Positions 35,943 to 44,825 of a stretch of DNA of 64,000 bases are shown one piece after another (position 1 is the stretch's first letter; each line of letters begins with the position of its first letter). Source of the DNA: an uncultured Roseibium sp. (lineage in GTDB: Bacteria > Pseudomonadota > Alphaproteobacteria > Rhizobiales > Stappiaceae); the NCBI RefSeq assembly GCF_947494555.1, contig NZ_CANLVF010000006.1:165374-229373 (forward strand), in the 5' to 3' direction. The position numbers were made by a program, and so were the translations under genes. The notes beneath the pieces were generated by a model. The model was not told the origin of the DNA, did no database searches, and was given only the letters and a program-made list of their open reading frames with translations.

Positions 35943-36689
35943 TCACCAGCGCGGATCGTCCAGCTCGGCGGGAAAACGGGCAGGAGCGAGGCTTTGCTGG
36001 AACCAGAGCACGTAATTGTAGATCGAATAGACCGGCAAGCCCGTCAACCGGCGGATATCTGCCGCATAGGGCACCATGTTGGTGCATTCCAGGACAATGG
36101 CACCCAAGTCGCTATTGTTGGCGACGAGTTCCCTTGCTGCATCGCGCATGTCTTCAATGCAGGCCGCAAAGTCGATTTCAGGCGCATCGCCCAGAATGTC
36201 CCGCGTGAAGACTTTTCCACGTTCAGTGCCGACAATCGGTGTGTCCAGCGGAACATTTGCCGCTCTCAAATGATCCTCGGTGAGGGTTTCCCGGGATATG
36301 GTCAGGATGCCGACCCGTCTGCCGGGAGGCAGAGTTGCCTGGACCATCGGAACCTGCATCAAGGATGAGGTGGCCAGCGGGACATCGATTTCCTGCGCCA
36401 ATTGATCCTGCAGGATCGACAGGAACCCGCAATTGGTCGTGATGCCATCGCATCCACTTGCAACGAGGTCTTTTGCGGCCTCGATGAAGGCATCAAGCAG
36501 AGGCCGTGCATCAGACCGCACGACAAGATCTGGCGATGCGCCGCGCACAACCCGGTACTGGACCGGGAAGGGCCATGTCAGGGCATTGCCCATGTCACCT
36601 GGAATGCGCGGAAAACGCGTTTCGAGCATCAGGATGCCGACACTTGCACCATAAACGGTCTTTCCGCCGCGCTGAAACGTCACTGCCAT
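35943..36689 (-). CDS. Aspartate/glutamate/hydantoin racemase-family protein
   Basis: 248 residues. Two cysteines in the expected positions of the racemase fold (GITTNCGFL and IVLECTNM) suggest two-base racemisation, though relatives include maleate isomerases and arylmalonate decarboxylases. GASVGILMLETRFPRIPGD at the start is typical of uncharacterised members from Alphaproteobacteria. With the DadA-like flavoprotein it could convert an L- to a D-amino acid for oxidation. Own promoter region carries the CTGTATACAAT motif. Confidence 0.85.
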   Translation of the reverse strand: MAVTFQRGGKTVYGASVGILMLETRFPRIPGDMGNALTWPFPVQYRVVRGASPDLVVRSDARPLLDAFIEAAKDLVASGCDGITTNCGFLSILQDQLAQEIDVPLATSSLMQVPMVQATLPPGRRVGILTISRETLTEDHLRAANVPLDTPIVGTERGKVFTRDILGDAPEIDFAACIEDMRDAARELVANNSDLGAIVLECTNMVPYAADIRRLTGLPVYSIYNYVLWFQQSLAPARFPAELDDPRW

Positions 36690-36744
36690 TTCCTTCGTAG
36701 TCGAGGGTGCATCCCTTTTAAGATATACATTTTTGAACGCAGAC

Positions 36745-36755
36745 CTGTATACAAT
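36745..36755. promoter_or_regulatory. GntR-type operator candidate CTGTATACAAT
   Basis: Exact reverse complement of the motif at 35088-35098, 56 bases upstream of the racemase-family start in a 255-base gene-free stretch (36690-36944). The recurrence at both ends of the gene set supports one shared GntR regulon. Confidence 0.6.
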
Positions 36756-36944
36756 TTATTTTACAGCAACAACGAAGCTCTCAGGACCGCCGGAGACCGA
36801 GCCAAAAAGCGTCTTCAATCAAAACTGCCGGATCAATATTTTAACAGGCTCCGAGGCCGGGAAATCATGAATGAAACAAGAAAATCCTGGAATCGCGATG
36901 CGGGTCCCTGTCAGGACCCGCTGTCGACGTAAGGGACTGGTTTG

Positions 36945-37241
36945 TCAGTGAAAGAAAGGGGAGCGGCATTTCTTGCGCGGACCGTTATATGGCCGGAACG
37001 TGTTGTCATAGGAATTATAGGTTTTGAAACGCTTGCTGCACCAGCCGACATGCTTCTGCCATGCCCTGTTCTTGCCGTATCCGAAGCCGTAAAACGGTTT
37101 TACCTTGACGTATCCGAAGCTTTTGCCGTGATGTTTTCCATAGCCATAGTTTCCGGCAGATGCGGTGGTTACGCCGGCCATAATCAATGAGACGGCAACG
37201 GCCGCGAGAGAAACGGTTTTAACAATCGATTTTTTAAACAT
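36945..37241 (-). CDS. Small secreted BA14K-family protein
   Basis: 98 residues from ATG 37241; the open frame extends to 37439 but the leader begins here. Signal peptide [20 protein letters not shown]. The mature part is rich in Gly, Tyr and Lys and ends with the BA14K motif ([18 protein letters not shown], then RKKCRSPFF) with two cysteines. Known from Brucella and other Hyphomicrobiales as an immunoreactive or lectin-like surface protein; function here unknown. Confidence 0.8.
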   Translation of the reverse strand: MFKKSIVKTVSLAAVAVSLIMAGVTTASAGNYGYGKHHGKSFGYVKVKPFYGFGYGKNRAWQKHVGWCSKRFKTYNSYDNTFRPYNGPRKKCRSPFFH

Positions 37242-37395
37242 TACTGCATCCTTGTGTTTATGCGCGCTGGCCTTTTCTGTCGTGCCAACGAGCATCACGT
37301 AAGAATGCGATGAGGTGTTTGCCTGTGACGGGCGACACGCCAAACCGGCGGATCCTAAATGGTTTTGCGGCCTGTGAAAGCAACCGACGTTCTGA

Positions 37396-38097
37396 TCAGT
37401 CGTCTTCGGCGATCGATTCAAGCGCCTCTCGATTGTCAATGATCAGCCAGCCGTCCCTCAGCGTGATCAATTCCGCCTTCTGCCACTTTCGCAGACAGCG
37501 GTTCACGTTTTCCCGGGTATTTCCAATCATGCTTGCAAGCTCGGACTGGGATTGTGAGAGTTTTTTCAGGGGCTTGTCCTCTGATCCGGGAGGTGTCACC
37601 GTCAGGCGGATTACAAGTTTCGCAAGCCGCACCGGAAGATCGAGAAACGCGATTTCGATCATGCGCTCATCCGAGCGCCGAACGCGTTGACACAGGAGTT
37701 CGATCAGCGGAATGGACAAGCCCGGGTTGCGCTGCAGGACGTCCAGGAGGGAACGTCTTTCAAGAACTATCAGCGTGCAGTTGGTGAGAGCCTTGACGCT
37801 GGCAGAGCGTTCGCCACCATCGAGCAGCGCTATTTCCCCGAAAACATCGCCGGCCTGCAAGTCGTTGAGTGTAATCTCGCGTGCGCTCGGCGTCAGCATG
37901 GTTACGCGCACCGACCCTTCGGCAATCGCCATCATGCTCTGCCCCGGGTCGCCCATCGTAAAAATGGTTTCTCCGGATTTGTAGCGCTTCACAAAGGCAA
38001 AACTTGCCAGTTCCCGCTTTGCCTGATCGTCAAACGCATCGAACACGAAACTCTTGCCGAGAAGTTTCTCCTTGTTGAAATCACGGTCGACTTCCAT
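37396..38097 (-). CDS. Crp/Fnr-family cAMP-type transcriptional regulator
   Basis: 233 residues from ATG 38097 (AGAGAG before it); the frame extends upstream into the fecR promoter without conserved sequence. N-terminal cyclic-nucleotide domain with phosphate-binding cassette [18 protein letters not shown], keeping the Glu and Arg-Ser that contact cAMP in E. coli CRP. C-terminal helix-turn-helix [23 protein letters not shown]. No Fe-S cysteines as in FNR. It diverges from the FecR/cyclase operon, so it probably senses the nucleotide that cyclase makes. Confidence 0.92.
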   Translation of the reverse strand: MEVDRDFNKEKLLGKSFVFDAFDDQAKRELASFAFVKRYKSGETIFTMGDPGQSMMAIAEGSVRVTMLTPSAREITLNDLQAGDVFGEIALLDGGERSASVKALTNCTLIVLERRSLLDVLQRNPGLSIPLIELLCQRVRRSDERMIEIAFLDLPVRLAKLVIRLTVTPPGSEDKPLKKLSQSQSELASMIGNTRENVNRCLRKWQKAELITLRDGWLIIDNREALESIAEDD

Positions 38098-38221
38098 GTT
38101 CGTCTCTCTTTCTGCATTATTTCGGCTTAAATCGCTTGCTACAACATTAAGCACATATACGGATCGACATCGTGGTATGGATCCAACGGGGTCGATAAAA
38201 AATATTTTCGGGAAGGTGACA

Positions 38222-38734
38222 ATGAGAAACTTCGTCCTGCTCACGGTGCTCACGCTTCTGATCACTCTGTCACCTCAAGGTGCGGTCGCGCAAACGCTTG
38301 TCGGCTGCACGACATCGAACCTGACAGATCCGCCTCGTGTCGTTTACCAGTGCGAGGGGGGTGTGGTTCTGGAAGCGGAAGCAGCTGCCGCGCTCGGCAT
38401 CGTGACATCAGGCGCCGGCAACAGACCGACGGACGTGGACGTGTCGTCCGACGCCGTTTTGATCGAAGTCGCACCTGGAAGCGGACCGTTTCAGATCCGG
38501 ACACCGCACGCAATCGCGGCCGTGCGCGGAACAATCTATGCCGTCGACGTCGAGGACGGTAAAACCGCCGTCTTCGTCAGTGAAGGCGAAGTTGCCGTCT
38601 CCCGCCCGGATGGCTCCGATCAGGTCCTTTTGGCTCAGGGCTTCGGTGTTGACGTTGCGCCCGGTGAACCGCTTGTCGTTCGCGAATGGGGCGCAGAGCG
38701 GGTCAGAAATCTCCTAAGCCGTTTCGGTCGATGA
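38222..38734 (+). CDS. Secreted FecR-domain protein
   Basis: 170 residues from ATG 38222 with AAGGTG before it. Signal peptide LLTVLTLLITLSPQGAVA. A single FecR domain is seen as PFQIRTPHAIAAVRGTIYAVDV. No anti-sigma N-terminal region and no membrane helix, so it is likely a periplasmic ligand or modulator. Its stop overlaps the start of the CHASE2 cyclase (ATGA), a pairing common in Alphaproteobacteria. I infer that it acts on the periplasmic CHASE2 sensor. Confidence 0.88.
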   Translation: MRNFVLLTVLTLLITLSPQGAVAQTLVGCTTSNLTDPPRVVYQCEGGVVLEAEAAAALGIVTSGAGNRPTDVDVSSDAVLIEVAPGSGPFQIRTPHAIAAVRGTIYAVDVEDGKTAVFVSEGEVAVSRPDGSDQVLLAQGFGVDVAPGEPLVVREWGAERVRNLLSRFGR

Positions 38735-40593
38735 AATCGACCGTTCCGCGCTGGATTGTTGCCCTTGCATTTGTAAGTGGCCTGGCTTGGAGCGGATATC
38801 TCGCCCAGCGTCATCTTGCAGGAACCGCGAGCGTGCTCGACAGGTTCGAGACGGTTTTGCTCGACCTGCGCATCGTTCTGACCGGTGAGCGGAAATCTCC
38901 GGAAAACGTGACTATTGTCGCGATCGACGACCAGACGGTATCGATCGTCGGAAAATATCCGCTCACACGGTCACAGCTCGCAGAGCTGGTCGGGAAGATC
39001 GAGGCTGCCGGTGCCCGGGCGCTGGCGATCGACATTCTTTTGTTCGGCGCCTCGGACAGTGCGGGCGATGCCGCACTGGCAAAGGAATTCGAGTCCCTCC
39101 CGGTGGTGATTGCTGCAGCAGGGCACAGCGGGAACATGACTTCGTCGGCGAGTTTCGTGCCGACCGTTGCCAGCATCCTGTCACCAACTCCGGAAATCGC
39201 CGATGCCGCCGAAGTGGGCCTTGCAAATGTTGTGACAGATACCGGCGGCACCCCCCGGCACATCCCTCTCCTATTCCTGACTGATGGCGGACTGCAGCCA
39301 TCCTTCAGCCTCAAAGCCCTGGAGCTTTACTCCAACAAGACGCCCATTTTTACCGAGACCGGCCTCAGAACGGGCAACCGGGATCAGGTTCTCGATGCCG
39401 GGTGGCATCTTGCGTTGAACTTCTACGGACCGGGCGGGACGATCAGAACGGTCAGCGCCGAACGCCTACTGTCAGACGATACCCCGGATCTGACCGGCCA
39501 GATCGTTGTTTTGGGCGTCACCGCGACCGGTGTCGGCGACAGGTTTGGCACACCCTTCGATCCCGTGATGCCAGGCGCTGAGGTGCAAGCAACCGGCATA
39601 GCCAATCTTCTGGACGGGACTGCGCTTGCCCGCAACGACACCATACGGCTTGCGGATGGTGCCGCCGCAATTGCCGTCACTGTTCTTAGTCTTGTTGCAG
39701 TCGCGTTTCTACCGCTTGCACCGGCCTTTGTGTTCTACATCATCCTGCTCGCTTGTTGGCTGTTCGCCGGTTTTCTATTTTTCGGCCAGTCACAATGGCT
39801 GAATGGTGCTTTGCCGTTTGCCGCCAGCTTGCCTCCGGTGGTTGGGCTTCTGGTCACGAGGCAGATTTTCGACCGGTTCCATTCACGCCGCCTGTTGCAG
39901 GCACAGAGCGCCCTGAGCCGCTTTCAATCTCCACGTCTGGCGACCCGAATCGCCGAAGATCCGGATTTTCTCGCAAACCCGCGGGAACAGGATGCGGCCA
40001 TGCTGTTTATCGACCTGTCAGGCTATACCGGACTAAGCGAACAGCTCGGTCCTGTCAGAACCCGCGATTTCCTGAAGACCTTCCACACAATCGTTGTCGA
40101 TGTCGCCGACAAGACAGGGGGCGTGGTGCTCGATTTCATGGGCGACGGCGCCATGCTCGGGTTCGGGGTCCCGGATGCATCGGAAACCGATCCGGTCAAC
40201 GCCGTGCGTTGCGCGTTTCAGTTGGAAAGCACGATCAGTGGATGGCTGCAGGGATCCAATGTTGCAGACCACATTAGCGCTGTGAGGGTTGGAGCACATT
40301 TCGGGAAAGTCGTGCTATCGCGCCTGGGACACGACAGGCAGCAGCAGATCACGACAACAGGCGACTGCGTCAATGTTGCCAGCCGGCTGCTGGAGGTCGC
40401 GAAAAGCCACGAAGCGTCCATCGCATTTTCGGTGGACCTGCTTGACGCGGTTGCCAGTCGATCGGGCAACAGGATGCCAACGCCGAGGCTTGAGACCGTT
40501 TCAATCCGTGGACGCCAACAGGATTTGCAGGTTGCCCTGTGGCGACCGGGAGAATTTCCCGCTGTTCCGGTCCGCGTGTCCGGATATTCCTGA
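38731..40593 (+). CDS. CHASE2-domain class III adenylate/guanylate cyclase
   Basis: 620 residues. N-terminal membrane helix (WIVALAFVSGLAWSGYLA), periplasmic CHASE2 domain (about 35-310; FETVLLDLRIVLTG, VAIDDQTVSIVGKYPLTR, ARALAIDILLFG), three membrane helices (about 315-390) and a cytosolic class III cyclase domain (about 420-600). Catalytic Asp residues in FIDLSGYTG and MGDGAMLGFG and the Asn/Arg pair in GDCVNVASRL are present. The base-selecting Lys usually found before FMGDG is Asp here (LDFMGDG), so product identity is uncertain. Start overlaps the fecR stop. Everything from 38821 onward is repeated in the tandem copy. Confidence 0.93.
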   Translation: MKSTVPRWIVALAFVSGLAWSGYLAQRHLAGTASVLDRFETVLLDLRIVLTGERKSPENVTIVAIDDQTVSIVGKYPLTRSQLAELVGKIEAAGARALAIDILLFGASDSAGDAALAKEFESLPVVIAAAGHSGNMTSSASFVPTVASILSPTPEIADAAEVGLANVVTDTGGTPRHIPLLFLTDGGLQPSFSLKALELYSNKTPIFTETGLRTGNRDQVLDAGWHLALNFYGPGGTIRTVSAERLLSDDTPDLTGQIVVLGVTATGVGDRFGTPFDPVMPGAEVQATGIANLLDGTALARNDTIRLADGAAAIAVTVLSLVAVAFLPLAPAFVFYIILLACWLFAGFLFFGQSQWLNGALPFAASLPPVVGLLVTRQIFDRFHSRRLLQAQSALSRFQSPRLATRIAEDPDFLANPREQDAAMLFIDLSGYTGLSEQLGPVRTRDFLKTFHTIVVDVADKTGGVVLDFMGDGAMLGFGVPDASETDPVNAVRCAFQLESTISGWLQGSNVADHISAVRVGAHFGKVVLSRLGHDRQQQITTTGDCVNVASRLLEVAKSHEASIAFSVDLLDAVASRSGNRMPTPRLETVSIRGRQQDLQVALWRPGEFPAVPVRVSGYS

Positions 40594-40710
40594 CGGCACC
40601 TGTTTAGCGGTTTGCAAACGCCTTTCGACGCAACAGGACGGCTGGCACGTCAATGTACCAGCCGTCCGCGCGCTTCGTTGGTGCAAGGCAATCGCCTAAA
40701 GTATTTTGTA
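38821..40710 (+). repeat. Tandem duplication, copy 1 (1,890 bp)
   Basis: This block covers the cyclase gene from codon 31 to its end, the downstream hairpin and the last five codons of cytochrome b561. It is followed immediately by an almost identical second copy. The only difference I find is T at 40260 versus C at 42150, synonymous. The length is a multiple of three. Confidence 0.97.
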
Positions 40711-42483
40711 GGAACCGCGAGCGTGCTCGACAGGTTCGAGACGGTTTTGCTCGACCTGCGCATCGTTCTGACCGGTGAGCGGAAATCTCCGGAAAACGTG
40801 ACTATTGTCGCGATCGACGACCAGACGGTATCGATCGTCGGAAAATATCCGCTCACACGGTCACAGCTCGCAGAGCTGGTCGGGAAGATCGAGGCTGCCG
40901 GTGCCCGGGCGCTGGCGATCGACATTCTTTTGTTCGGCGCCTCGGACAGTGCGGGCGATGCCGCACTGGCAAAGGAATTCGAGTCCCTCCCGGTGGTGAT
41001 TGCTGCAGCAGGGCACAGCGGGAACATGACTTCGTCGGCGAGTTTCGTGCCGACCGTTGCCAGCATCCTGTCACCAACTCCGGAAATCGCCGATGCCGCC
41101 GAAGTGGGCCTTGCAAATGTTGTGACAGATACCGGCGGCACCCCCCGGCACATCCCTCTCCTATTCCTGACTGATGGCGGACTGCAGCCATCCTTCAGCC
41201 TCAAAGCCCTGGAGCTTTACTCCAACAAGACGCCCATTTTTACCGAGACCGGCCTCAGAACGGGCAACCGGGATCAGGTTCTCGATGCCGGGTGGCATCT
41301 TGCGTTGAACTTCTACGGACCGGGCGGGACGATCAGAACGGTCAGCGCCGAACGCCTACTGTCAGACGATACCCCGGATCTGACCGGCCAGATCGTTGTT
41401 TTGGGCGTCACCGCGACCGGTGTCGGCGACAGGTTTGGCACACCCTTCGATCCCGTGATGCCAGGCGCTGAGGTGCAAGCAACCGGCATAGCCAATCTTC
41501 TGGACGGGACTGCGCTTGCCCGCAACGACACCATACGGCTTGCGGATGGTGCCGCCGCAATTGCCGTCACTGTTCTTAGTCTTGTTGCAGTCGCGTTTCT
41601 ACCGCTTGCACCGGCCTTTGTGTTCTACATCATCCTGCTCGCTTGTTGGCTGTTCGCCGGTTTTCTATTTTTCGGCCAGTCACAATGGCTGAATGGTGCT
41701 TTGCCGTTTGCCGCCAGCTTGCCTCCGGTGGTTGGGCTTCTGGTCACGAGGCAGATTTTCGACCGGTTCCATTCACGCCGCCTGTTGCAGGCACAGAGCG
41801 CCCTGAGCCGCTTTCAATCTCCACGTCTGGCGACCCGAATCGCCGAAGATCCGGATTTTCTCGCAAACCCGCGGGAACAGGATGCGGCCATGCTGTTTAT
41901 CGACCTGTCAGGCTATACCGGACTAAGCGAACAGCTCGGTCCTGTCAGAACCCGCGATTTCCTGAAGACCTTCCACACAATCGTTGTCGATGTCGCCGAC
42001 AAGACAGGGGGCGTGGTGCTCGATTTCATGGGCGACGGCGCCATGCTCGGGTTCGGGGTCCCGGATGCATCGGAAACCGATCCGGTCAACGCCGTGCGTT
42101 GCGCGTTTCAGTTGGAAAGCACGATCAGTGGATGGCTGCAGGGATCCAACGTTGCAGACCACATTAGCGCTGTGAGGGTTGGAGCACATTTCGGGAAAGT
42201 CGTGCTATCGCGCCTGGGACACGACAGGCAGCAGCAGATCACGACAACAGGCGACTGCGTCAATGTTGCCAGCCGGCTGCTGGAGGTCGCGAAAAGCCAC
42301 GAAGCGTCCATCGCATTTTCGGTGGACCTGCTTGACGCGGTTGCCAGTCGATCGGGCAACAGGATGCCAACGCCGAGGCTTGAGACCGTTTCAATCCGTG
42401 GACGCCAACAGGATTTGCAGGTTGCCCTGTGGCGACCGGGAGAATTTCCCGCTGTTCCGGTCCGCGTGTCCGGATATTCCTGA
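40612..42483 (+). pseudogene. 5'-truncated duplicate of the CHASE2 cyclase
   Basis: The duplicated cyclase lacks its first 30 codons, including the first membrane helix. The frame continues upstream through former intergenic DNA to a TTG at 40612, with no ribosome site. Without the first helix the CHASE2 domain is not expected to be exported, so topology would be wrong; the cyclase domain itself is complete. The frame is identical to that of copy 1 and only TGA 40591-40593 separates them, so read-through would give a protein of about 1,250 residues. Probably non-functional or a dosage-neutral recent event, but not decayed. Confidence 0.75.
40636..40667. terminator. Hairpin downstream of cyclase copy 1
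   Basis: GGACGGCTGG at 40636-40645 and CCAGCCGTCC at 40658-40667 form a perfect 10-bp stem with a 12-base loop. Before the duplication it lay between the convergent cyclase and cytochrome b561 genes, as a bidirectional terminator would. No long T-run. It is now inside the frame of the truncated copy. Confidence 0.6.
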
Positions 42484-42600
42484 CGGCACCTGTTTAGCGG
42501 TTTGCAAACGCCTTTCGACGCAACAGGACGGCTGGCACGTCAATGTACCAGCCGTCCGCGCGCTTCGTTGGTGCAAGGCAATCGCCTAAAGTATTTTGTA
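40711..42600 (+). repeat. Tandem duplication, copy 2 (1,890 bp)
   Basis: Second copy of 38821-40710, head to tail. The dinucleotide AG at the left breakpoint (38820-38821) and right breakpoint (42600-42601) is shared, a microhomology compatible with slippage or end joining. The right end lies inside the 3' end of cytochrome b561, which stays intact because the copied segment restores it. Confidence 0.97.
42526..42557. terminator. Hairpin between cyclase copy 2 and cytochrome b561
   Basis: Exact second copy of the stem at 40636-40667, now in the original convergent setting between the truncated cyclase and the b561 gene. Likely bidirectional terminator, lacking a strong T-run. Confidence 0.6.
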
Positions 42601-43155
42601 GAGAGTCATGTCTTTCTTAAGCATGTGATGAAACAGTACGGCACCTATGTGAAGCGCGAACAGCGCAAGCAAAATCCAGGCACTCCAGGCGTGAATGGCC
42701 GAAAGCGTCCAAGCGATATCCGGGCTCTTGCCGATGGGACTCCAGACCTGAAACAGACCGAACCATTTCAGTGGGAACCCGTGTGCATTGGTCGCCAGGA
42801 AACCCGAAACGGGCATGATGATCAGGAACAGATAGAGCAGCCCGTGAACCGTTGAGGCGGCATAGCGCTCCAGAGTCGGTCCTTCGTGCGGCGGCGACAC
42901 CGCCGTAAGCTTGTTGCCCACCCTCACAAGCATCAGCCAGATCACCAAAAAGCCGAAACTTTCGTGAAGAAGGTAGAACGTCGAAACCACGTCCTTTTTG
43001 GCAAAGCCGATCATCAGCCCGAGAGGCCAGGTCACCAGGACAAGGACGGCAACGGCCCAATGCAAAAGGCGCGCCGGCGTGCCGTATCGGGAAACGGATT
43101 GAACTGATTGTCCGTCGATCCCGGACACTCCTTCTGTAGCCATTCTGTCAGACAC
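42586..43155 (-). CDS. Cytochrome b561
   Basis: 189 residues from GTG 43155 with AGGAG six bases before (ATG 43143 is an alternative). Four membrane helices with haem histidines in ARLLHWAVAV, YLLHESFGFL, STVHGLLYLF and ALHIGAVLFHH. Members shuttle electrons from quinol or detoxify superoxide in the inner membrane. The final codons (YKIL-stop) lie within the duplicated segment; a 15-base orphan of this end remains at 40696-40710. Confidence 0.92.
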   Translation of the reverse strand: MSDRMATEGVSGIDGQSVQSVSRYGTPARLLHWAVAVLVLVTWPLGLMIGFAKKDVVSTFYLLHESFGFLVIWLMLVRVGNKLTAVSPPHEGPTLERYAASTVHGLLYLFLIIMPVSGFLATNAHGFPLKWFGLFQVWSPIGKSPDIAWTLSAIHAWSAWILLALFALHIGAVLFHHMLKKDMTLYKIL

Positions 43156-43437
43156 TGCCCACTCCTGTTCCCGCTGTTCGACATTGCAATGGCCAATTTG
43201 GCCGCGCGTTGCCTTAGCATAGTGGATTCACCTGCTTTTTCACGCGCCTTGCCGCCAAACGCACCAAGCAATCGAGAGACTTACCGTCCGTCGATGATCA
43301 ATAAGTAAGGCATCACTTACCGCGCGACCTGTGACGCGCAGCACTGTCAATTGAAGAAAACAAAAACAGGGATGAGGAGCGTCCGGACCCTAAAGGCCGT
43401 GCCGGATCGACGTTTTCCTAGTCGGAAAATCCGGTTA

Positions 43438-44133
43438 CTACGTGCGGGCTTTTTCGAACGCCGCCCATGCCGCTTCGAACTTCTCGAAGTTGAACCCGGG
43501 TTCCCGCGCAGGGCCCAAAACAAGCTGTTCCGTATCCAGAAGCTTTCGGATCGCGTTCGCCAGATCAGGGACCACTGTTTCGGGGACAACCAACGCGCCA
43601 TGCCGGTCCGCATGGACAAGTTCGCCGGGATGAATGTCCAGACCAAAGATCTTGACGGGTCCATCTATCTCCTTGACGTGAACATAGCCGTGGCTCGGTC
43701 CAATCGAACCGGCAACGACCGGAAACCCGTCCGGCAAGTCGCCGAGATCGCGCATGACCCCATTGGTCAACGTTCCTGAAAGCCCCAGCCCCTTGTGCAC
43801 TGCCGTGTTGATTTCCCCCCAGAAGGCGCCGATGGCGTTCGGGAAATCAATGTCCTCAACAACAGTCAGCGCCGGACGCGGTCCTTCTGACATGTACCGG
43901 TAGTAGTCCATTCGTCTTGCCTTGATGACTTCAGGCGGTTCGGTCGGTGGTGCCAGGGCCGAAATTTTGGCGGTGCGCGCGTAGCCGACCATGGCAGGGG
44001 CCGAAGGGTCGGAGGCCAGCATGGTCCCGCGCGTGAAACGGTTGAAGCCGCGTTTTCCCTCTGCAACTTCAATCGCATTGCACACCGTCGGCGTGTCGAC
44101 GGATCTAAGGAGGTCCAGTAGCTCGGTGTTCAT
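43438..44133 (-). CDS. RraA-family protein (HMG/CHA aldolase-like)
   Basis: 231 residues. The fold is recognised by GAFWGEINTAVHKGLGLSG, TNGVMRDLGDLPDG (the Arg-Asp pair that binds pyruvate and metal in 4-hydroxy-4-methyl-2-oxoglutarate aldolases) and HADRHGALVVP. RraA itself regulates RNase E, but in catabolic operons the family usually acts as class II aldolases or oxaloacetate decarboxylases. It is the last gene of the LacI-controlled locus and overlaps the hydrolase gene by four bases, so an aldolase role is more likely. Confidence 0.87.
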   Translation of the reverse strand: MNTELLDLLRSVDTPTVCNAIEVAEGKRGFNRFTRGTMLASDPSAPAMVGYARTAKISALAPPTEPPEVIKARRMDYYRYMSEGPRPALTVVEDIDFPNAIGAFWGEINTAVHKGLGLSGTLTNGVMRDLGDLPDGFPVVAGSIGPSHGYVHVKEIDGPVKIFGLDIHPGELVHADRHGALVVPETVVPDLANAIRKLLDTEQLVLGPAREPGFNFEKFEAAWAAFEKART

Positions 44134-44825
44134 TGGATATCCAGCCAGGTCTTGAAGGCCGCGTTTACGGCCTCGGGTTGTTCAAGGGTCGGCAGATGGC
44201 CTGCTTGTTCAACGATCCTGAGATCGGATCCATCGACAAGCGCGTGCATCAATTCATGCCGTTCCAAAGGGCAGAGCCGATCTTCCTTTCCCATCAGGAT
44301 CAGGGTCGGCACTGTCAGCGCTTGGAGCGTTTCCTGCTGATCAGGCCGCGTTTGAAGGGCCCTGGACTGGCGCTCGAAAACCTCGGGACCGAGATCAAGG
44401 GCCATCGCCATGCACGCCTCCAGGACGTCCTGCCGCAACGGACCGTTCGCCAGGTAATTCGGCTTGAGTTCGTCTCTCATCACCTCGCGCAGTCCGCCTG
44501 CCCTTACCTTGCCGATCTGCGGCTCGCGCCGCTGCTTGACCTCGTCCAGTTCCGCACGGGGATTTGTGTCCAGCAATGCCAGTCTCGAAACCCGGTCCGG
44601 AGCCTGCCTCACGATTTCCATCGCGACGATCCCGCCCATTGAGAGCCCGGCCAGCGCAAATTTCGGCGGCGCCTTGTCAAGAACATCCGCTGCCAGCGCT
44701 TCCACCGTGGCGTGGTCTGTGATCGGAGCCAGATGAAGCGGCACGCGTCCTGACAGGGCGGCGATCTGAGGGCCGTAAAGCCGCGCGTCACACATCATAC
44801 CCGGAAGCAGGACGAGTGGGGTCAC
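44130..44825 (-). CDS. Alpha/beta hydrolase
   Basis: 231 residues. VLLPGMMCDARLYGPQ (oxyanion region), nucleophile elbow LAGLSMGGIVAM, acid near LMGKEDRLCP and histidine in EQAGHLPTLEQP give the Ser-Asp-His triad. Similar to enol-lactonases and esterases of aromatic catabolism. It overlaps both neighbours by four bases, so expression is strictly coupled. Probable role: hydrolysis of a lactone or ester intermediate before the RraA-type cleavage. Confidence 0.88.
   Translation of the reverse strand: MTPLVLLPGMMCDARLYGPQIAALSGRVPLHLAPITDHATVEALAADVLDKAPPKFALAGLSMGGIVAMEIVRQAPDRVSRLALLDTNPRAELDEVKQRREPQIGKVRAGGLREVMRDELKPNYLANGPLRQDVLEACMAMALDLGPEVFERQSRALQTRPDQQETLQALTVPTLILMGKEDRLCPLERHELMHALVDGSDLRIVEQAGHLPTLEQPEAVNAAFKTWLDIQ

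Noticed and set aside
40636-42557. CRISPR-like spaced repeat
   Set aside because: The two hairpins are 1,890 bases apart because the whole block is duplicated; there is no array anywhere in the window.
38821-42600. Transposon or composite element explaining the duplication
   Set aside because: No transposase, terminal inverted repeats or target-site duplication at the borders; a simple tandem duplication fits better.
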